A DNA stretch of 33,843 nucleotides from Betaproteobacteria bacterium (GCA_016868105.1 VGIA01000019.1:1-33843), one strand, 5' to 3'. Counted from the stretch's first letter, positions 23,857 to 32,768 are shown. The notes: generated from the letters alone by a model not told the origin. Program-made: numbers and translations.

Positions 23857-25334
23857 TGGCGCAGCAGACCCTGCGCGACGTGCTCGCCGGGCATGTTGCG
23901 CGCCAGCCTGACCGGCCCTTCCTGATCGCCCCCGAGAGCGGACGGATCCTGCTCTACCGCGAGATCGACCGCCAGTGGCGCATCCTGGCGCGCTTCCTGG
24001 CAGCCTCAGGCCTTGAGCGCGGCGACAAGGTGGCGCTGTACCTGCACAACGGCTACCAGGCCGCGCTGCTGTTCCTCGCCACCATGGTCGGCGGCTACGT
24101 GATCGCGCCGCTGAACCTGCTCTCGCAGCGCTCGCAGCTGGCTTACGTGCTCGATCACTGCGACTGCAAGGTGCTGTTCACGTCGCGCGAATACGAGAAG
24201 GCCCTGGGGGAGGCGCTCGCCGACGTAAAGCGCCGCATCCGGGTGATCGTCATCGACACCGACTCGCCGGCGCTCTTTCTGGATGAAGAACTGCCGGCGA
24301 AGCAGCTCGAGCCGGTCGCGCCGCAGGATCCGGCGCTCTTGATGTACACCTCGGGCACCACGGGGACGCCCAAGGGCGCACTGCTCACCCACGCCAACCT
24401 GGTGGCGGGCGGCCGCGCCGTGACGGACTGGCACGGCCTCGGGCCCGAAGACCGGTGCCTGTCGTCGCTGCCGATCTACCACATCAACGGCCAGGTGATC
24501 GCCACGGTGACGCCGTTCGTCTCCGGCGGCAGCCTGATCGCGCCGCGCCGCTTCAGCGTGTCGACCTGGTGGGACATGGTCGAGCGCCACGAGGCGACCT
24601 GGATCAACCTGGTGCCGACGATCATCGCCTACCTGCTGAACGCCGCCGAGCCCGGGCGCAAGTACGCCTTCCCGAAGGTGCGCTTCGGCCGCTCGGCCTC
24701 GGCGCCGCTGCCGCCCGAGCAGCACCGCGCCTTCGAGCAGACCTTCGGCGTGTCGGTGACCGAGTGCATGGGCATGACCGAGACCTCGTCGGTGGCATTC
24801 GCCAACCCGCAGGATCCGGCCAGGCGCAAGTACGGCAGCCTCGGGCTGCCTTGCGGCGTCGAGGCGCGCGTGGTGAACGGCGAGCTGCAATTGCGCGGGC
24901 CGAACATCATGACGGGCTACTACAAGGCCCCGGAACTGACCGCGAAGACGTTCGATGCCGAGGGCTGGCTGCTCACGGGCGACCTCGGCCATGCGGACGC
25001 GGACGGATTCTTCTACATCTCAGGCCGCTCCAAGGAGCTGATCATCAAGGGCGGCGAGAACATCGCGCCGCGCGAGATCGACGAGGCCCTGCTGAAGCAT
25101 CCGGCGGTGCTGGAGGCCGCGGCGGTCGGCATCCCGGACAAGAACTACGGCCAGGACATCCTCGCCTGCGTGGTGCTGAAGCAGGGCGCGAGCCTGTCGG
25201 AGGCGGAACTGCGCCAGTTCTGCCTGGGGGAGCTCGGCCGCTACAAGACGCCCCGGGAGTTCCGCATCCTCGCCGAACTGCCCAAGGGGCCCTCGGGAAA
25301 GGTGCAACGGCTCAAGCTGGCCGGCGACGTTTGA
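23856..25334 (+). CDS. sauT: AMP-forming sulfoacetate-CoA ligase, SauT-like
   Basis: A 492-residue adenylate-forming enzyme. Motifs in order: P-loop MYTSGTTGTPKG (163-174), GMTETSSVAF (A5), GWLLTGDLGHADADGFFYISGR (A7), KELIIKGGENIAPREIDE (A8) and the C-terminal PKGPSGKVQR with catalytic lysine K482. It would activate sulfoacetate to sulfoacetyl-CoA at the cost of ATP to AMP, feeding SauS. Specificity is inferred from the overlap with sauS and the xsc operon, as in the Cupriavidus sau genes; the motifs alone only show an acyl-CoA ligase of the oxalate/malonate-CoA ligase-like group. It ends the operon, and the 106 bases to the next, convergent gene hold no clear terminator. Confidence 0.88.
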   Translation: MAQQTLRDVLAGHVARQPDRPFLIAPESGRILLYREIDRQWRILARFLAASGLERGDKVALYLHNGYQAALLFLATMVGGYVIAPLNLLSQRSQLAYVLDHCDCKVLFTSREYEKALGEALADVKRRIRVIVIDTDSPALFLDEELPAKQLEPVAPQDPALLMYTSGTTGTPKGALLTHANLVAGGRAVTDWHGLGPEDRCLSSLPIYHINGQVIATVTPFVSGGSLIAPRRFSVSTWWDMVERHEATWINLVPTIIAYLLNAAEPGRKYAFPKVRFGRSASAPLPPEQHRAFEQTFGVSVTECMGMTETSSVAFANPQDPARRKYGSLGLPCGVEARVVNGELQLRGPNIMTGYYKAPELTAKTFDAEGWLLTGDLGHADADGFFYISGRSKELIIKGGENIAPREIDEALLKHPAVLEAAAVGIPDKNYGQDILACVVLKQGASLSEAELRQFCLGELGRYKTPREFRILAELPKGPSGKVQRLKLAGDV

Positions 25335-25440
25335 GGCGGTTCTGGCGTGGGCAGAGCGGATCGTGGGCATCGCGCACGCGCCGATCACGCGGTCTGCCGG
25401 AGAGATTCCCTCCGTAGGCGCAGACAACCCCCACGCCGGC

Positions 25441-26196
25441 TTACCCCATGTGCCAACCGTGACTCACGACGATAGACTGGCCCGTGAGCGCTTTGGTTGG
25501 AAACGCGGCAAGGAAGAGCGCCACCTGGGCGACTTCGTTCACGGTGGTGAACTCGCCATCGACGGTCGTGCGCAACATGACGTCCTTGACGACCGATTCC
25601 TCAGAGATGTTCATCTCTTTCGCGAGTTGAGGAATCTGCCGCTCGATCAGCGGCGTGCGCACAAAGCCCGGGCAGATGAGGTTGGAGCGGATGCCGTGCG
25701 GCGCGCCCTCCTTCGCCACCACGCGGCACAGGCCTGCCAACCCGTGCTTGGCGGCGACGTAGGGGCCTTTCTGCACCGAGGCCTCGAGCGAATGCACCGA
25801 GCCCATGAGGATGATCGAGCCGCCGCGCTTCTGGCGGATCATGTGCCGCAGGCAGGCGCGCGTGGTCAGGAAACCGCCATCGAGATGGATCCCCAGCACC
25901 CGCTTCCAGTTGGCGAAAGACACCTCGGCGATGCTGTCGATGTGCTGCACGCCCGCGTTGCTCACAAGAATGTCGACGCCGCCCAGCTGGCGCACCGCCT
26001 CATCCACGCCCCGCTCCACTTGCCCCTCGTCGGTCACGTCCATGCGCAGGCTGATGGTGTTCTTCGTCCCGGTTCGGGGTTCATTCAAGTCCGCGATGCA
26101 GACCTTCGCCCCCGCCTCGGCGAAGACGCGGGCGATCTCGGCGCCGATGCCGCTCGCTGCGCCGGTGACGATGGCAGATTTCCCGTTGAGCGTCAT
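25441..26196 (-). CDS. hbdH: 3-hydroxybutyrate dehydrogenase
   Basis: A 251-residue classical SDR that interconverts 3-hydroxybutyrate and acetoacetate with NAD. The cofactor motif is TGAASGIG (11-18), followed by SNAGVQH, and the catalytic residues are S133, Y146 and K150 (GPYVAAKHG). The C-terminus [13 protein letters not shown] is characteristic of this enzyme. The ATG at 26196 has an AGGAG ribosome site. It is the last gene of the operon with the biotin carrier and carboxyltransferase. The BKACE product acetoacetate would be its natural substrate. Confidence 0.92.
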   Translation of the reverse strand: MTLNGKSAIVTGAASGIGAEIARVFAEAGAKVCIADLNEPRTGTKNTISLRMDVTDEGQVERGVDEAVRQLGGVDILVSNAGVQHIDSIAEVSFANWKRVLGIHLDGGFLTTRACLRHMIRQKRGGSIILMGSVHSLEASVQKGPYVAAKHGLAGLCRVVAKEGAPHGIRSNLICPGFVRTPLIERQIPQLAKEMNISEESVVKDVMLRTTVDGEFTTVNEVAQVALFLAAFPTKALTGQSIVVSHGWHMG

Positions 26197-26250
26197 GGGG
26201 GCTCCTGGGGGAGTAGGAACACGAACGGCGGCGCCATCGCGAGCCAGGTC

Positions 26251-26934
26251 TCAGGTGCGCAGAAATCCACCGTCGACGGCGATGGTCTCGCCGGTGATGA
26301 ACGACGCGGCTTCCGAGGCGAGGAAAAGGGCCGCCCTTGCGATGTCCTCCGCCTCGGCAAGGCGGCCGAGCGGTATGCGCGCGAGCACCCGCTCGCGCAG
26401 CGCGGCGTCGAGCTGCGCGCTCACCATGTCGGTGGCGACCACCGCCGGCGCAATGGCGTTGACGCGGATGCCCTGCGCGCCGAGCTCGCGGCCCAGGCCG
26501 CGGGTGATGGCCACCACAGCCGCCTTGGTCGCGCCGTACCAGACGTTGCCGATCGCGCCGCCGCCCTTTTCGTGCGACACCGAGGCGATATTGATGATCG
26601 ACGCGCCCCGCCGTCCCCGCATGGCGGGAACCGCCGCCTGCACGCAATTGAAGATGCCCGTGACGTTCACCGCAAGCAGGCGGTCCCAGGCCTCGCCGGT
26701 GGTCTGGTCGAAAGGTCCGGAGGCGAGAAGGCCGGCGTTATTCACCAGCACATCGATCGCACCGACTTTGTCCATGCATTTTCTTACCGATGCGCGATCC
26801 GTCACATCCATCGCCAGGCCGCCGCCCGCGATGTCGGCCCGGTGAACGACGAAGCCTTCCTTTTCGAAACCGGCAGCAATACCCGCGCCAAGCCCGCGAG
26901 CCGCGCCGGTGACGAGCACGACCCTGCCGTTCAT
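26251..26934 (-). CDS. Short-chain dehydrogenase/reductase (3-oxoacyl reductase-like)
   Basis: A 227-residue SDR, slightly shorter than the usual 245-250. The cofactor motif is TGAARGLG (9-16), followed by NNAG, and the catalytic residues are S118, Y133 and K137 (WYGATKAAV). The C-terminus EAASFITGETIAVDGGFLRT is intact. The shortness comes from the compact region after the first beta-alpha unit (HRADIAGGGLAMDVTD). The ATG overlaps the carboxyltransferase stop (ATGA). In this cluster it may oxidise a beta-hydroxy acid to the beta-keto acid used by BKACE; the substrate is not evident from the sequence. Confidence 0.9.
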   Translation of the reverse strand: MNGRVVLVTGAARGLGAGIAAGFEKEGFVVHRADIAGGGLAMDVTDRASVRKCMDKVGAIDVLVNNAGLLASGPFDQTTGEAWDRLLAVNVTGIFNCVQAAVPAMRGRRGASIINIASVSHEKGGGAIGNVWYGATKAAVVAITRGLGRELGAQGIRVNAIAPAVVATDMVSAQLDAALRERVLARIPLGRLAEAEDIARAALFLASEAASFITGETIAVDGGFLRT

Positions 26935-28373
26935 GAGGAGAAGGTCATTTCGGTGCCCGCGAAGCGGATGCGCGCGTACTCGATGTCGCGCCGCTGCGCG
27001 AGCCAGCCCGCGAGCTCGGCGAGCGGCGTGGTGCGAAAGCTGTATTGCGGCGGCGGCTTGCTCAGGGGCGCGAGCAACTTGCGGTCGTAGAAGGCGGCGA
27101 GCAGCAGCTCCTCGTCGAGCGCGCCGGGGAGCTCGCGCCGCAGCCGCGGCAGCCAGGGCTCGAGGTTCTCCCCCGGTCGGTTGCTGACGAGGTCCTTTTC
27201 CTTCAAATCGATTCGATCGAGAAAATCGCCGGAAATCGGAGCGGCGAGCTTTCCATAGCAGCCGGCCGCGTACTTGCGGACCTCGTCCGGGATCGTCTTG
27301 TAGCGCTCGCCCTGCACCACGTTCAGCACTGCCTGCGTGACGATGTACTGCGCGAACGGGCTCACCGCGATCGGATAGCCGAGGTCCTTGCGCACGCGCG
27401 CCGCCTCCTCGAGAATCTCGGGCAGGCGGTGCTCGATTTTCATCGTCTGCAGCTGGTAGCGCAGGTTGGAGATCATGCCGCCGGGAATCTGGTGCTGGTA
27501 GAGCGCCGGATCGTATTTCGCCGGCACGCCGGCGGGCTTATCCTCGCGCACGCACAGCCAGCGGAAATAGTCCGCCACCCGCTTCAGCGCTTTCCGGTTC
27601 ATGCCCGTCTTGAACCCCAATCGCTCGGCGCGCCCGGCGATCTCCTCTGTCGCCGGCAGCGACGCGCCGTTCGCAAGCGGCTCGCTCGCGGTGTAGCCGT
27701 GGGCGAAGCCGCTCTCGATCGCGACCTGATAGACCTCGGGCGCGAGCCCGGATTGGCAATGCGAGTGCAGCTGCACCGGGATCGGGCCTGCCGCCTGGAC
27801 CACAGCCGAAAAGAGCGAGCGGCCGCGCTCCGGGGTCAAAAGGCCGGTCGGGTCCTTGATGCACAGGATGTCGGACTTCTGCTCGACGAGTTCTTTCGCG
27901 CGCGCGACGTAGTACGCGTCCGTGTGCACCGGCGAGAGCGTGTAGGTCAGCCAGCCGTTGATCTTCATCCCCGCCTCGCGGCCGGCCTTGATCGAAGATT
28001 CGAGGTTGCGGTTGTCGTTCAGCGCGTCGTAGACCGTGAACACCTTGATGCCGAGCTTCGCCAGCACCTTCGCGTTCAGCTCGACCACGTCGTCCGGGAA
28101 GAGCTCGAAGGTGTAGAGGCTCTGGCCTCGCGTCAAGGCGTCGGTTGGGGTGCGCAGCCGCTCGCACAGCAGCTTGACGCGCGCGAACGGATCCTCGTGC
28201 AGATAGCGCACGCAGACATCGAACACCGCGCCGCCGAGGATGTTGATCGTGTCGTAGCCGCAGCGATCGATCTCCTCGAGGATTGGCGTCATCATGGCCG
28301 TCGTCATCCGGGTGCCCCAGAGGCATTGGTGCGCGTCGCGCAGCGTTACATCCACGAAACCGAAGCGTTTCAT
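26931..28373 (-). CDS. Biotin-dependent carboxyltransferase (PycB / oxaloacetate decarboxylase alpha type)
   Basis: A 480-residue carboxyltransferase barrel. It opens with FVDVTLRDAHQCLWGTRM, with metal ligand D13. The lysine that is usually carbamylated is K173 (CIKDPTGLL), and the metal histidines are H203 and H205 (QLHSHCQSGLA). The conserved-carboxylase-domain tail follows (VQGERYKTIPDEVRKYAAGCYG). There is no fused biotin domain; the separate biotin carrier is encoded 10 bases upstream. No biotin carboxylase gene is in the window, so the pair must borrow one, or act as a decarboxylase or transcarboxylase. The acceptor is probably pyruvate/oxaloacetate or a related keto acid. Confidence 0.9.
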   Translation of the reverse strand: MKRFGFVDVTLRDAHQCLWGTRMTTAMMTPILEEIDRCGYDTINILGGAVFDVCVRYLHEDPFARVKLLCERLRTPTDALTRGQSLYTFELFPDDVVELNAKVLAKLGIKVFTVYDALNDNRNLESSIKAGREAGMKINGWLTYTLSPVHTDAYYVARAKELVEQKSDILCIKDPTGLLTPERGRSLFSAVVQAAGPIPVQLHSHCQSGLAPEVYQVAIESGFAHGYTASEPLANGASLPATEEIAGRAERLGFKTGMNRKALKRVADYFRWLCVREDKPAGVPAKYDPALYQHQIPGGMISNLRYQLQTMKIEHRLPEILEEAARVRKDLGYPIAVSPFAQYIVTQAVLNVVQGERYKTIPDEVRKYAAGCYGKLAAPISGDFLDRIDLKEKDLVSNRPGENLEPWLPRLRRELPGALDEELLLAAFYDRKLLAPLSKPPPQYSFRTTPLAELAGWLAQRRDIEYARIRFAGTEMTFSS

Positions 28374-28383
28374 CGCAATTCGA

Positions 28384-28836
28384 TCAACTCGGGTCGATCA
28401 GCATGAGCGGCTGGCCGTGCTCGACCGACTGCGCGTTGCCGACCAGGACTTCCCTGACGACGCCGCTCAGGCCCGCCTCGACCTGGTTCATCAGCTTCAT
28501 CACTTCGATGATGCCGACCACGGTGCCAGGCTCGACCTTGCTGCCCGCCTCGACGAACGGCGGCGCATCCGGCGCCGGCGCGCGGTAGAACGTGCCGACC
28601 ATCGGGGCGTGCACCGCCGGCGCATCCGCGGGTGCTTCAGTTTTCGACAAAACCCTTTGTTCCGGCTCGCCTTTCGGTTCCACTGGCGCATGGCTACCCA
28701 CTTGCGCTCCATTGGCCCGGCGCACGTTGACCTCGATGTCGCCGACCTTGAGGCGGAATTCGCCGAAGTGCGACGCGGTGCGGATCACCTCGGCGATCTT
28801 CAGCAGGTCCTGGTAGGACAGTTCGCGGCTCGCCAT
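28384..28836 (-). CDS. Biotin carboxyl carrier protein, AccB-like
   Basis: A 150-residue carrier. An AccB-like N-terminal part (LLKIAEVIRTASHFGEFRLKVGDIEVNVRR) is followed by a flexible Pro/Ala linker (50-75) and a biotinyl domain with the acceptor lysine K114 in EVMKLMN, a variant of the usual EAMKLMN. The thumb-like APMVGTFYRAPAPDAPPFVE is present, as in acetyl-CoA carboxylase carriers. It precedes the carboxyltransferase by 10 bases. Its start is only 20 bases from the divergent BKACE start, and no purine-rich ribosome site is visible. Confidence 0.92.
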   Translation of the reverse strand: MASRELSYQDLLKIAEVIRTASHFGEFRLKVGDIEVNVRRANGAQVGSHAPVEPKGEPEQRVLSKTEAPADAPAVHAPMVGTFYRAPAPDAPPFVEAGSKVEPGTVVGIIEVMKLMNQVEAGLSGVVREVLVGNAQSVEHGQPLMLIDPS

Positions 28837-28856
28837 TGGCAGGATAATATTCGACC

Positions 28857-29687
28857 ATGAGCCTACCCGTCATCATTACCGTCGCTATTACCGGCGCCGT
28901 GCCGAAGAAGAAGGACAATGCGGCGGTTCCGGTCGTCCCCGCCGAGCAGGTGGAGTCGACGCACGAGGCCTTCGAGGCCGGCGCTTCGCTCGTCCACATC
29001 CATGTGCGCAATCCGGACGAGTCGCCCGGCTCCGATCCCGAGCTCTACGGGCGCGTGCAGGAGGGAGTGCGCAAGCATTGCCCGGGCATGATCGTGCAGT
29101 TCTCCACCGGTGGCCGCGGGCGCGAGCAGTCCAGGCGCGGCGCAATGCTGTATCTGAAGCCCGATATGGCGTCGCTCGCCACCGGCTCGGTGAACTTCCC
29201 GACCAACATCTACGAGAACCCGCCCGACTTCGTCGAAGGTCTGGCCAAGGCCATGCTCGAGAACGACATCAAGCCCGAGGTCGAGGTGTTCGACCTGGCG
29301 ATGCTCTACAACGCCGCCAATCTCGTCAAAAAGGGCCTGCTCAAGGATCCTCCGCATGTGCAGTTCGTGATGGGCATCCCGAATGCCATGCCTGCGCGGC
29401 GTTCCATTTTTGACTTTCTGCGTTCCGAACTCAAACAGGTGCTCCCGAACGCAACCTGGGTCGCCGCGGGGGTCGCGCGGCACCAATGGGAAGTGAACCA
29501 GTGGTGCATGGAGACCGGCGGTCACTGCCGCACCGGGCTCGAGGACAACCTCAGAATCACCCCCGACCGTCTCGCGGCGAGCAACGCGGAACTCGTCAAG
29601 CTCATCGTCGACAACTGCGCGAAATTCGACCGCCGGCCTGCGACGCCGAAGGAAGCGCGGCGGATACTGGGGCTGCGCGCGGCCTGA
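28857..29687 (+). CDS. Beta-keto acid cleavage enzyme (BKACE, DUF849)
   Basis: A 276-residue zinc-dependent TIM-barrel enzyme. The family reaction is a beta-keto acid plus acetyl-CoA giving acetoacetate plus a new CoA ester. Metal ligands H47 and H49 (VHIHVRNPD) and E229 (GGHCRTGLEDN) are visible, with the QFSTGGRGR and EVEVFDLAML strands between. The N-terminal loop ITGAVPKKKDNAAVPVVPAEQ is unlike the usual TGAGDTxxxxPxxPxTPEQ, so the substrate class may be unusual. It is divergent from the carboxyltransferase operon. Because hbdH in that operon uses acetoacetate, the two transcripts probably serve one pathway. The beta-keto acid is unknown. Confidence 0.9.
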   Translation: MSLPVIITVAITGAVPKKKDNAAVPVVPAEQVESTHEAFEAGASLVHIHVRNPDESPGSDPELYGRVQEGVRKHCPGMIVQFSTGGRGREQSRRGAMLYLKPDMASLATGSVNFPTNIYENPPDFVEGLAKAMLENDIKPEVEVFDLAMLYNAANLVKKGLLKDPPHVQFVMGIPNAMPARRSIFDFLRSELKQVLPNATWVAAGVARHQWEVNQWCMETGGHCRTGLEDNLRITPDRLAASNAELVKLIVDNCAKFDRRPATPKEARRILGLRAA

Positions 29688-29733
29688 TCGCCGGCGGTCA
29701 GGCCTGGCGCGACTGCGCCACCACCGGCGCGTT

Positions 29734-30849
29734 TCAGGCCGCGAGCGTGTCGGGTGCGGTGTAGTCGTAGCCGAGGTCGTCGGCGACCGCCTTGCAGGTG
29801 ACCTTGCCGAGGGCGACGTTGAGGCCGTTGCGCAGATGCGCGTCGTCGGCCAGGGCCTTCCTCCAGCCCTTGTTGGCGATGGCGAGCGCGAAGGGCAGGG
29901 TGACGTTGTTCAGCGCGTAGGTCGAGGTGCGGGCGACACCGCCCGGCATGTTGGCCACGCAGTAATGGATGACGTTGTCGACCACATAGGTCGGCTCGGC
30001 ATGGGTGGTGGCCTTGGAGGTCTCGGCGCAGCCGCCCTGGTCGATGGCGACGTCCACGAGAACCGCGCCGGGCTTCCAGTCCTTCAGCATGGCGCGGGTG
30101 ACGAGCTTGGGCGCCGCGGCGCCGGGGATCAGCACCCCGCCGATGACCAGATCGGCGGTGGCGCATTCGTCTTCGACCGCGCCCTGGGTGGAGTAGATGG
30201 TCTTGAGCTGGGTGCCGAAGCGCGCGACCAGCTCTTCCATGCGCTCGGTGCTCTTCTCGAGGATGGTCACCTCAGCGCCCATGCCGAGCGCAATGGCAGC
30301 GGCATTGGTGCCGACCACGCCGCCGCCCAGGATCACCACCTTGGCGGGGGCCACACCCGGAACGCCGCCGAGCAGCACGCCGCGGCCGCCCTGGGCCTTC
30401 TCCAGGCAATGGGCGCCGGACTGGACCGACATGCGGCCGGCGACCTGCGACATCGGGGCCAGCAGCGGCAGGCCGCCGCGCGGCGAGGTCACGGTCTCGT
30501 AGGCGATGCAGACGGCGCCGGAGTTGACCAGATCGCGGGTCTGCTCCGGATCGGGCGCGAGATGCAGATAGGTGTAGAGGGTCTGGCCTTGGCGCAGCAT
30601 GGCGCGCTCGGCCGCCTGCGGCTCCTTGACCTTCACCAGCAGGTCGGCCTTGGCGAAGATCTCGGCGGCGGACGGGATGATCGTGGCGCCGGCCGCGGCA
30701 TAGTCGGCGTCGGTCGCGCCGATCCCGGCGCCGGCATTGGCCTGCACCCAGACCTTGTGGCCCTGGCGCACGGCTTCGCGCACCGACAAGGGCGTCATGC
30801 CGACGCGGTATTCGTGATTCTTGATTTCCTCCGGTACGCCGATGAGCAT
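29734..30849 (-). CDS. ald: Alanine dehydrogenase
   Basis: A 371-residue NAD-dependent enzyme that oxidatively deaminates alanine to pyruvate and ammonia. The N-terminus [20 protein letters not shown] is diagnostic. The catalytic lysine K75 (LVKVKEP) and histidine H96 (YTYLHLAPD) are present, as is the NAD motif [11 protein letters not shown]. The ATG at 30849 has a GGAGG ribosome site. It lies 23 bases after the AscD-like gene on the same strand and converges with BKACE. Alanine dehydrogenase commonly partners taurine:pyruvate aminotransferase by recycling alanine, so it may serve the tau genes, but it could equally be a housekeeping copy. Confidence 0.95.
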   Translation of the reverse strand: MLIGVPEEIKNHEYRVGMTPLSVREAVRQGHKVWVQANAGAGIGATDADYAAAGATIIPSAAEIFAKADLLVKVKEPQAAERAMLRQGQTLYTYLHLAPDPEQTRDLVNSGAVCIAYETVTSPRGGLPLLAPMSQVAGRMSVQSGAHCLEKAQGGRGVLLGGVPGVAPAKVVILGGGVVGTNAAAIALGMGAEVTILEKSTERMEELVARFGTQLKTIYSTQGAVEDECATADLVIGGVLIPGAAAPKLVTRAMLKDWKPGAVLVDVAIDQGGCAETSKATTHAEPTYVVDNVIHYCVANMPGGVARTSTYALNNVTLPFALAIANKGWRKALADDAHLRNGLNVALGKVTCKAVADDLGYDYTAPDTLAA

Positions 30850-30872
30850 GTTTCAGTCCTCCAAGAGCTAGT

Positions 30873-31895
30873 CTAGCGGGGTGCCAGGTCCGCCTGGGTG
30901 GTGAAGGAGTCGGCGTAGAACTCGTCCTCCGGCAGCCGGCACTGCCCTAGGAAGTCCTTCTTTGCCGAATCCACCATGACCGGCACGCCGCAGGCGTAGA
31001 CCTGGTGTGCGGAAAGATCCGGGAAATCCTGCATCACCGCGCGGTGGACGAAGCCGGTGCGCCCGGTCCAGTGGTCCTCGGACAGCGCGTCCGAAATCAC
31101 CGGGACGTACTTCAAGTGCCCCTGCGCCGCCCAGCCTTCGGCGAGCGCGTTCAGGTACAGGTCCTTGGGCCGCCGCCCGCCCCAGTACAGCGTCATCGGC
31201 CGCGCGATGCCCTTGTGGATCATGTGCTCGATCACCGCCTTGATGGGCGCGAAGCCGGTGCCGGAGGCGACGAACACGATGGGCCGGTCGGAATCCTCGC
31301 GCAGGAAGAAGGTGCCCAGCGGGCCCTCGAAGCGCAGGATGTCGCGTTCCTTCATCTTGCCGAAGACATGGTCGGTGAACTGGCCGCCGGCGACGTGGCG
31401 CACGTGCAGTTGCAGCAGTTCGGCGTCGTGCGGCGCGTTGGCCATGGAGAAGCTGCGCCGCGCGCCCTCCTTCAGCAGGAACTCGATGTACTGCCCGGCA
31501 AGGAACGCGAGCTTCTCGTTCGCGGGCAGCTTCAGGTGCAGGGCCATCACGTCATCGGCGAGCCGTTCCATCTTCTGCACCCGGCAGGGCAGCGTCTTCA
31601 CCTGGATGTCCTTGGCTGCGCCGACGGTGCGTGCCTCGATCACCAGGTCCGACAGCGGCCTGGCCTGGCAAAAGAGCGCCTTGCCCTGCGCCCTCTCCTG
31701 GTCGGTGAGCGCTTTCTTCTGGTAAGTGCCGTAGTCCACGCTGCCGGACAGGATCTTGCCCTTGCAGCTGCCGCAGGCGCCGTTCTTGCAGCCATAGGGC
31801 AGCACGATGCCCTGGCCCAGCGCGGCGGCGAGCACGGCCTCGCCGTCCTCCACCTGGAAGGCGAGACCTGCGGGCTGGACCGTGACGGTGTGCAT
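30873..31895 (-). CDS. 2Fe-2S/FAD NAD(P)H oxidoreductase (CDP-6-deoxy-glucoseen reductase-like)
   Basis: A 340-residue electron-transfer protein with an N-terminal plant-type ferredoxin domain (cysteines C36, C41, C44 and C76 in YGCKNGACGSCKGK and FCQARP), an FAD domain (RSFSMANAP) and an NAD(P) domain (FVASGTGFAPIKAVIEHM). Betaproteobacterial copies are usually named after CDP-6-deoxy-3,4-glucoseen reductase (AscD) but occur without dideoxysugar genes, as here. They probably reduce another oxygenase or redox partner. The ATG at 31895 lies 18 bases from the divergent SDR start. It may be cotranscribed with ald. Confidence 0.88.
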   Translation of the reverse strand: MHTVTVQPAGLAFQVEDGEAVLAAALGQGIVLPYGCKNGACGSCKGKILSGSVDYGTYQKKALTDQERAQGKALFCQARPLSDLVIEARTVGAAKDIQVKTLPCRVQKMERLADDVMALHLKLPANEKLAFLAGQYIEFLLKEGARRSFSMANAPHDAELLQLHVRHVAGGQFTDHVFGKMKERDILRFEGPLGTFFLREDSDRPIVFVASGTGFAPIKAVIEHMIHKGIARPMTLYWGGRRPKDLYLNALAEGWAAQGHLKYVPVISDALSEDHWTGRTGFVHRAVMQDFPDLSAHQVYACGVPVMVDSAKKDFLGQCRLPEDEFYADSFTTQADLAPR

Positions 31896-31913
31896 ACAAT
31901 GTCCGCTGCGAAA

Positions 31914-32768
31914 ATGGCTACGGTGAAAAAGCGCCTGCTGATGGCCGGTTTTGGCGACGTCGCGCGCCGTGCCTTGCCGCGCCTGCAACCGGCGTTCGAG
32001 TGCCGGCACGGGTCGCGCGCCACGGGCTTCGACCTGGACCGGCCCGAAACCCTCGCCGGGCTCGAAGCCGACGCGGTGCTCCATTGCGCGCCGCCCCCGC
32101 CAACCGGGGAAACCGACCCGCGCACCGCGCACCTGCTCGCGGCGCTGGAAAAGGCCCGCATTCTACCCAGCCGGATGGTCTACGTCAGCACCAGCGGGGT
32201 CTATGGCGATTGCGCCGGCGCCGTCGTGGACGAGTCGCGAGCGGTGAACCCGCAAACGCCGCGCGCCATCCGGCGCGCCGATGCGGAGCGCCAGCTTGCG
32301 CTATGGTGCACCGCGCGGGGCATTGCCCTGGTGGTGCTGCGCGCGCCGGGCATCTACGCCGCCGACCGGCTGCCGGTGGACCGCGTGCGCGCCGGCACGC
32401 CGGTGCTGCGGGACGAGGACGACGTGTTCACCAGCCACATCCATGCCGAGGACCTCGCCGCGGCCTGCGCGCGCGCGCTGCAACCCGATGCCCCGGGCGG
32501 GATCTACAATGCGAGCGACGAGAGCCGCCTGAAGATGGCCCAATGGATGGACCTGGTCGCCGACCACGCCGGCCTGCCGCGACCGCCGCGAGTCGCGCGC
32601 GCCGAGGCGGGCGCGCGAATTCCCCCGGCGCTGCTGTCTTTCATGGGCGAATCGCGCCGGCTGGACAACACGCGCCTGAAGCGCGTGCTCGGCCTGCGGC
32701 TCGCCTATCCGACGGTGCGCGAAGGATTGAAGCATGCCCGCATTGCTGGTGCTGACCAACCTGCCTGA
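31914..32768 (+). CDS. Atypical extended SDR (NAD-dependent epimerase/dehydratase family)
   Basis: A 284-residue protein with a nucleotide-binding start (RLLMAGFGDVARRALPRL), the mid-domain strand VYVSTSGVYGD and an HIHAEDLAAACARAL segment typical of extended SDRs. The usual YxxxK pair is absent: the matching place reads PRAIRRADAERQ, as in the YeeZ-like group. Its reaction is therefore uncertain. An ATG at 31899 would add five residues and leave only three bases to the divergent AscD-like start; I chose 31914 because VKKRLLMAGFGD is then close to the normal N-terminus. It overlaps cutA by 35 bases. Confidence 0.82.
   Translation: MATVKKRLLMAGFGDVARRALPRLQPAFECRHGSRATGFDLDRPETLAGLEADAVLHCAPPPPTGETDPRTAHLLAALEKARILPSRMVYVSTSGVYGDCAGAVVDESRAVNPQTPRAIRRADAERQLALWCTARGIALVVLRAPGIYAADRLPVDRVRAGTPVLRDEDDVFTSHIHAEDLAAACARALQPDAPGGIYNASDESRLKMAQWMDLVADHAGLPRPPRVARAEAGARIPPALLSFMGESRRLDNTRLKRVLGLRLAYPTVREGLKHARIAGADQPA

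Noticed and set aside
25344-25437. GGCGTGGG ... CCCACGCC inverted arms in the sauT/hbdH gap
   Set aside because: Eight-base arms about 78 bases apart in GC-rich DNA; likely chance and no T-run.
29701-29740. Small hairpin (TGGCGC/GCGCCA, 29705-29720) in the gap between BKACE and ald
   Set aside because: Six-base stem with no T-run on either strand; not enough to call a terminator.
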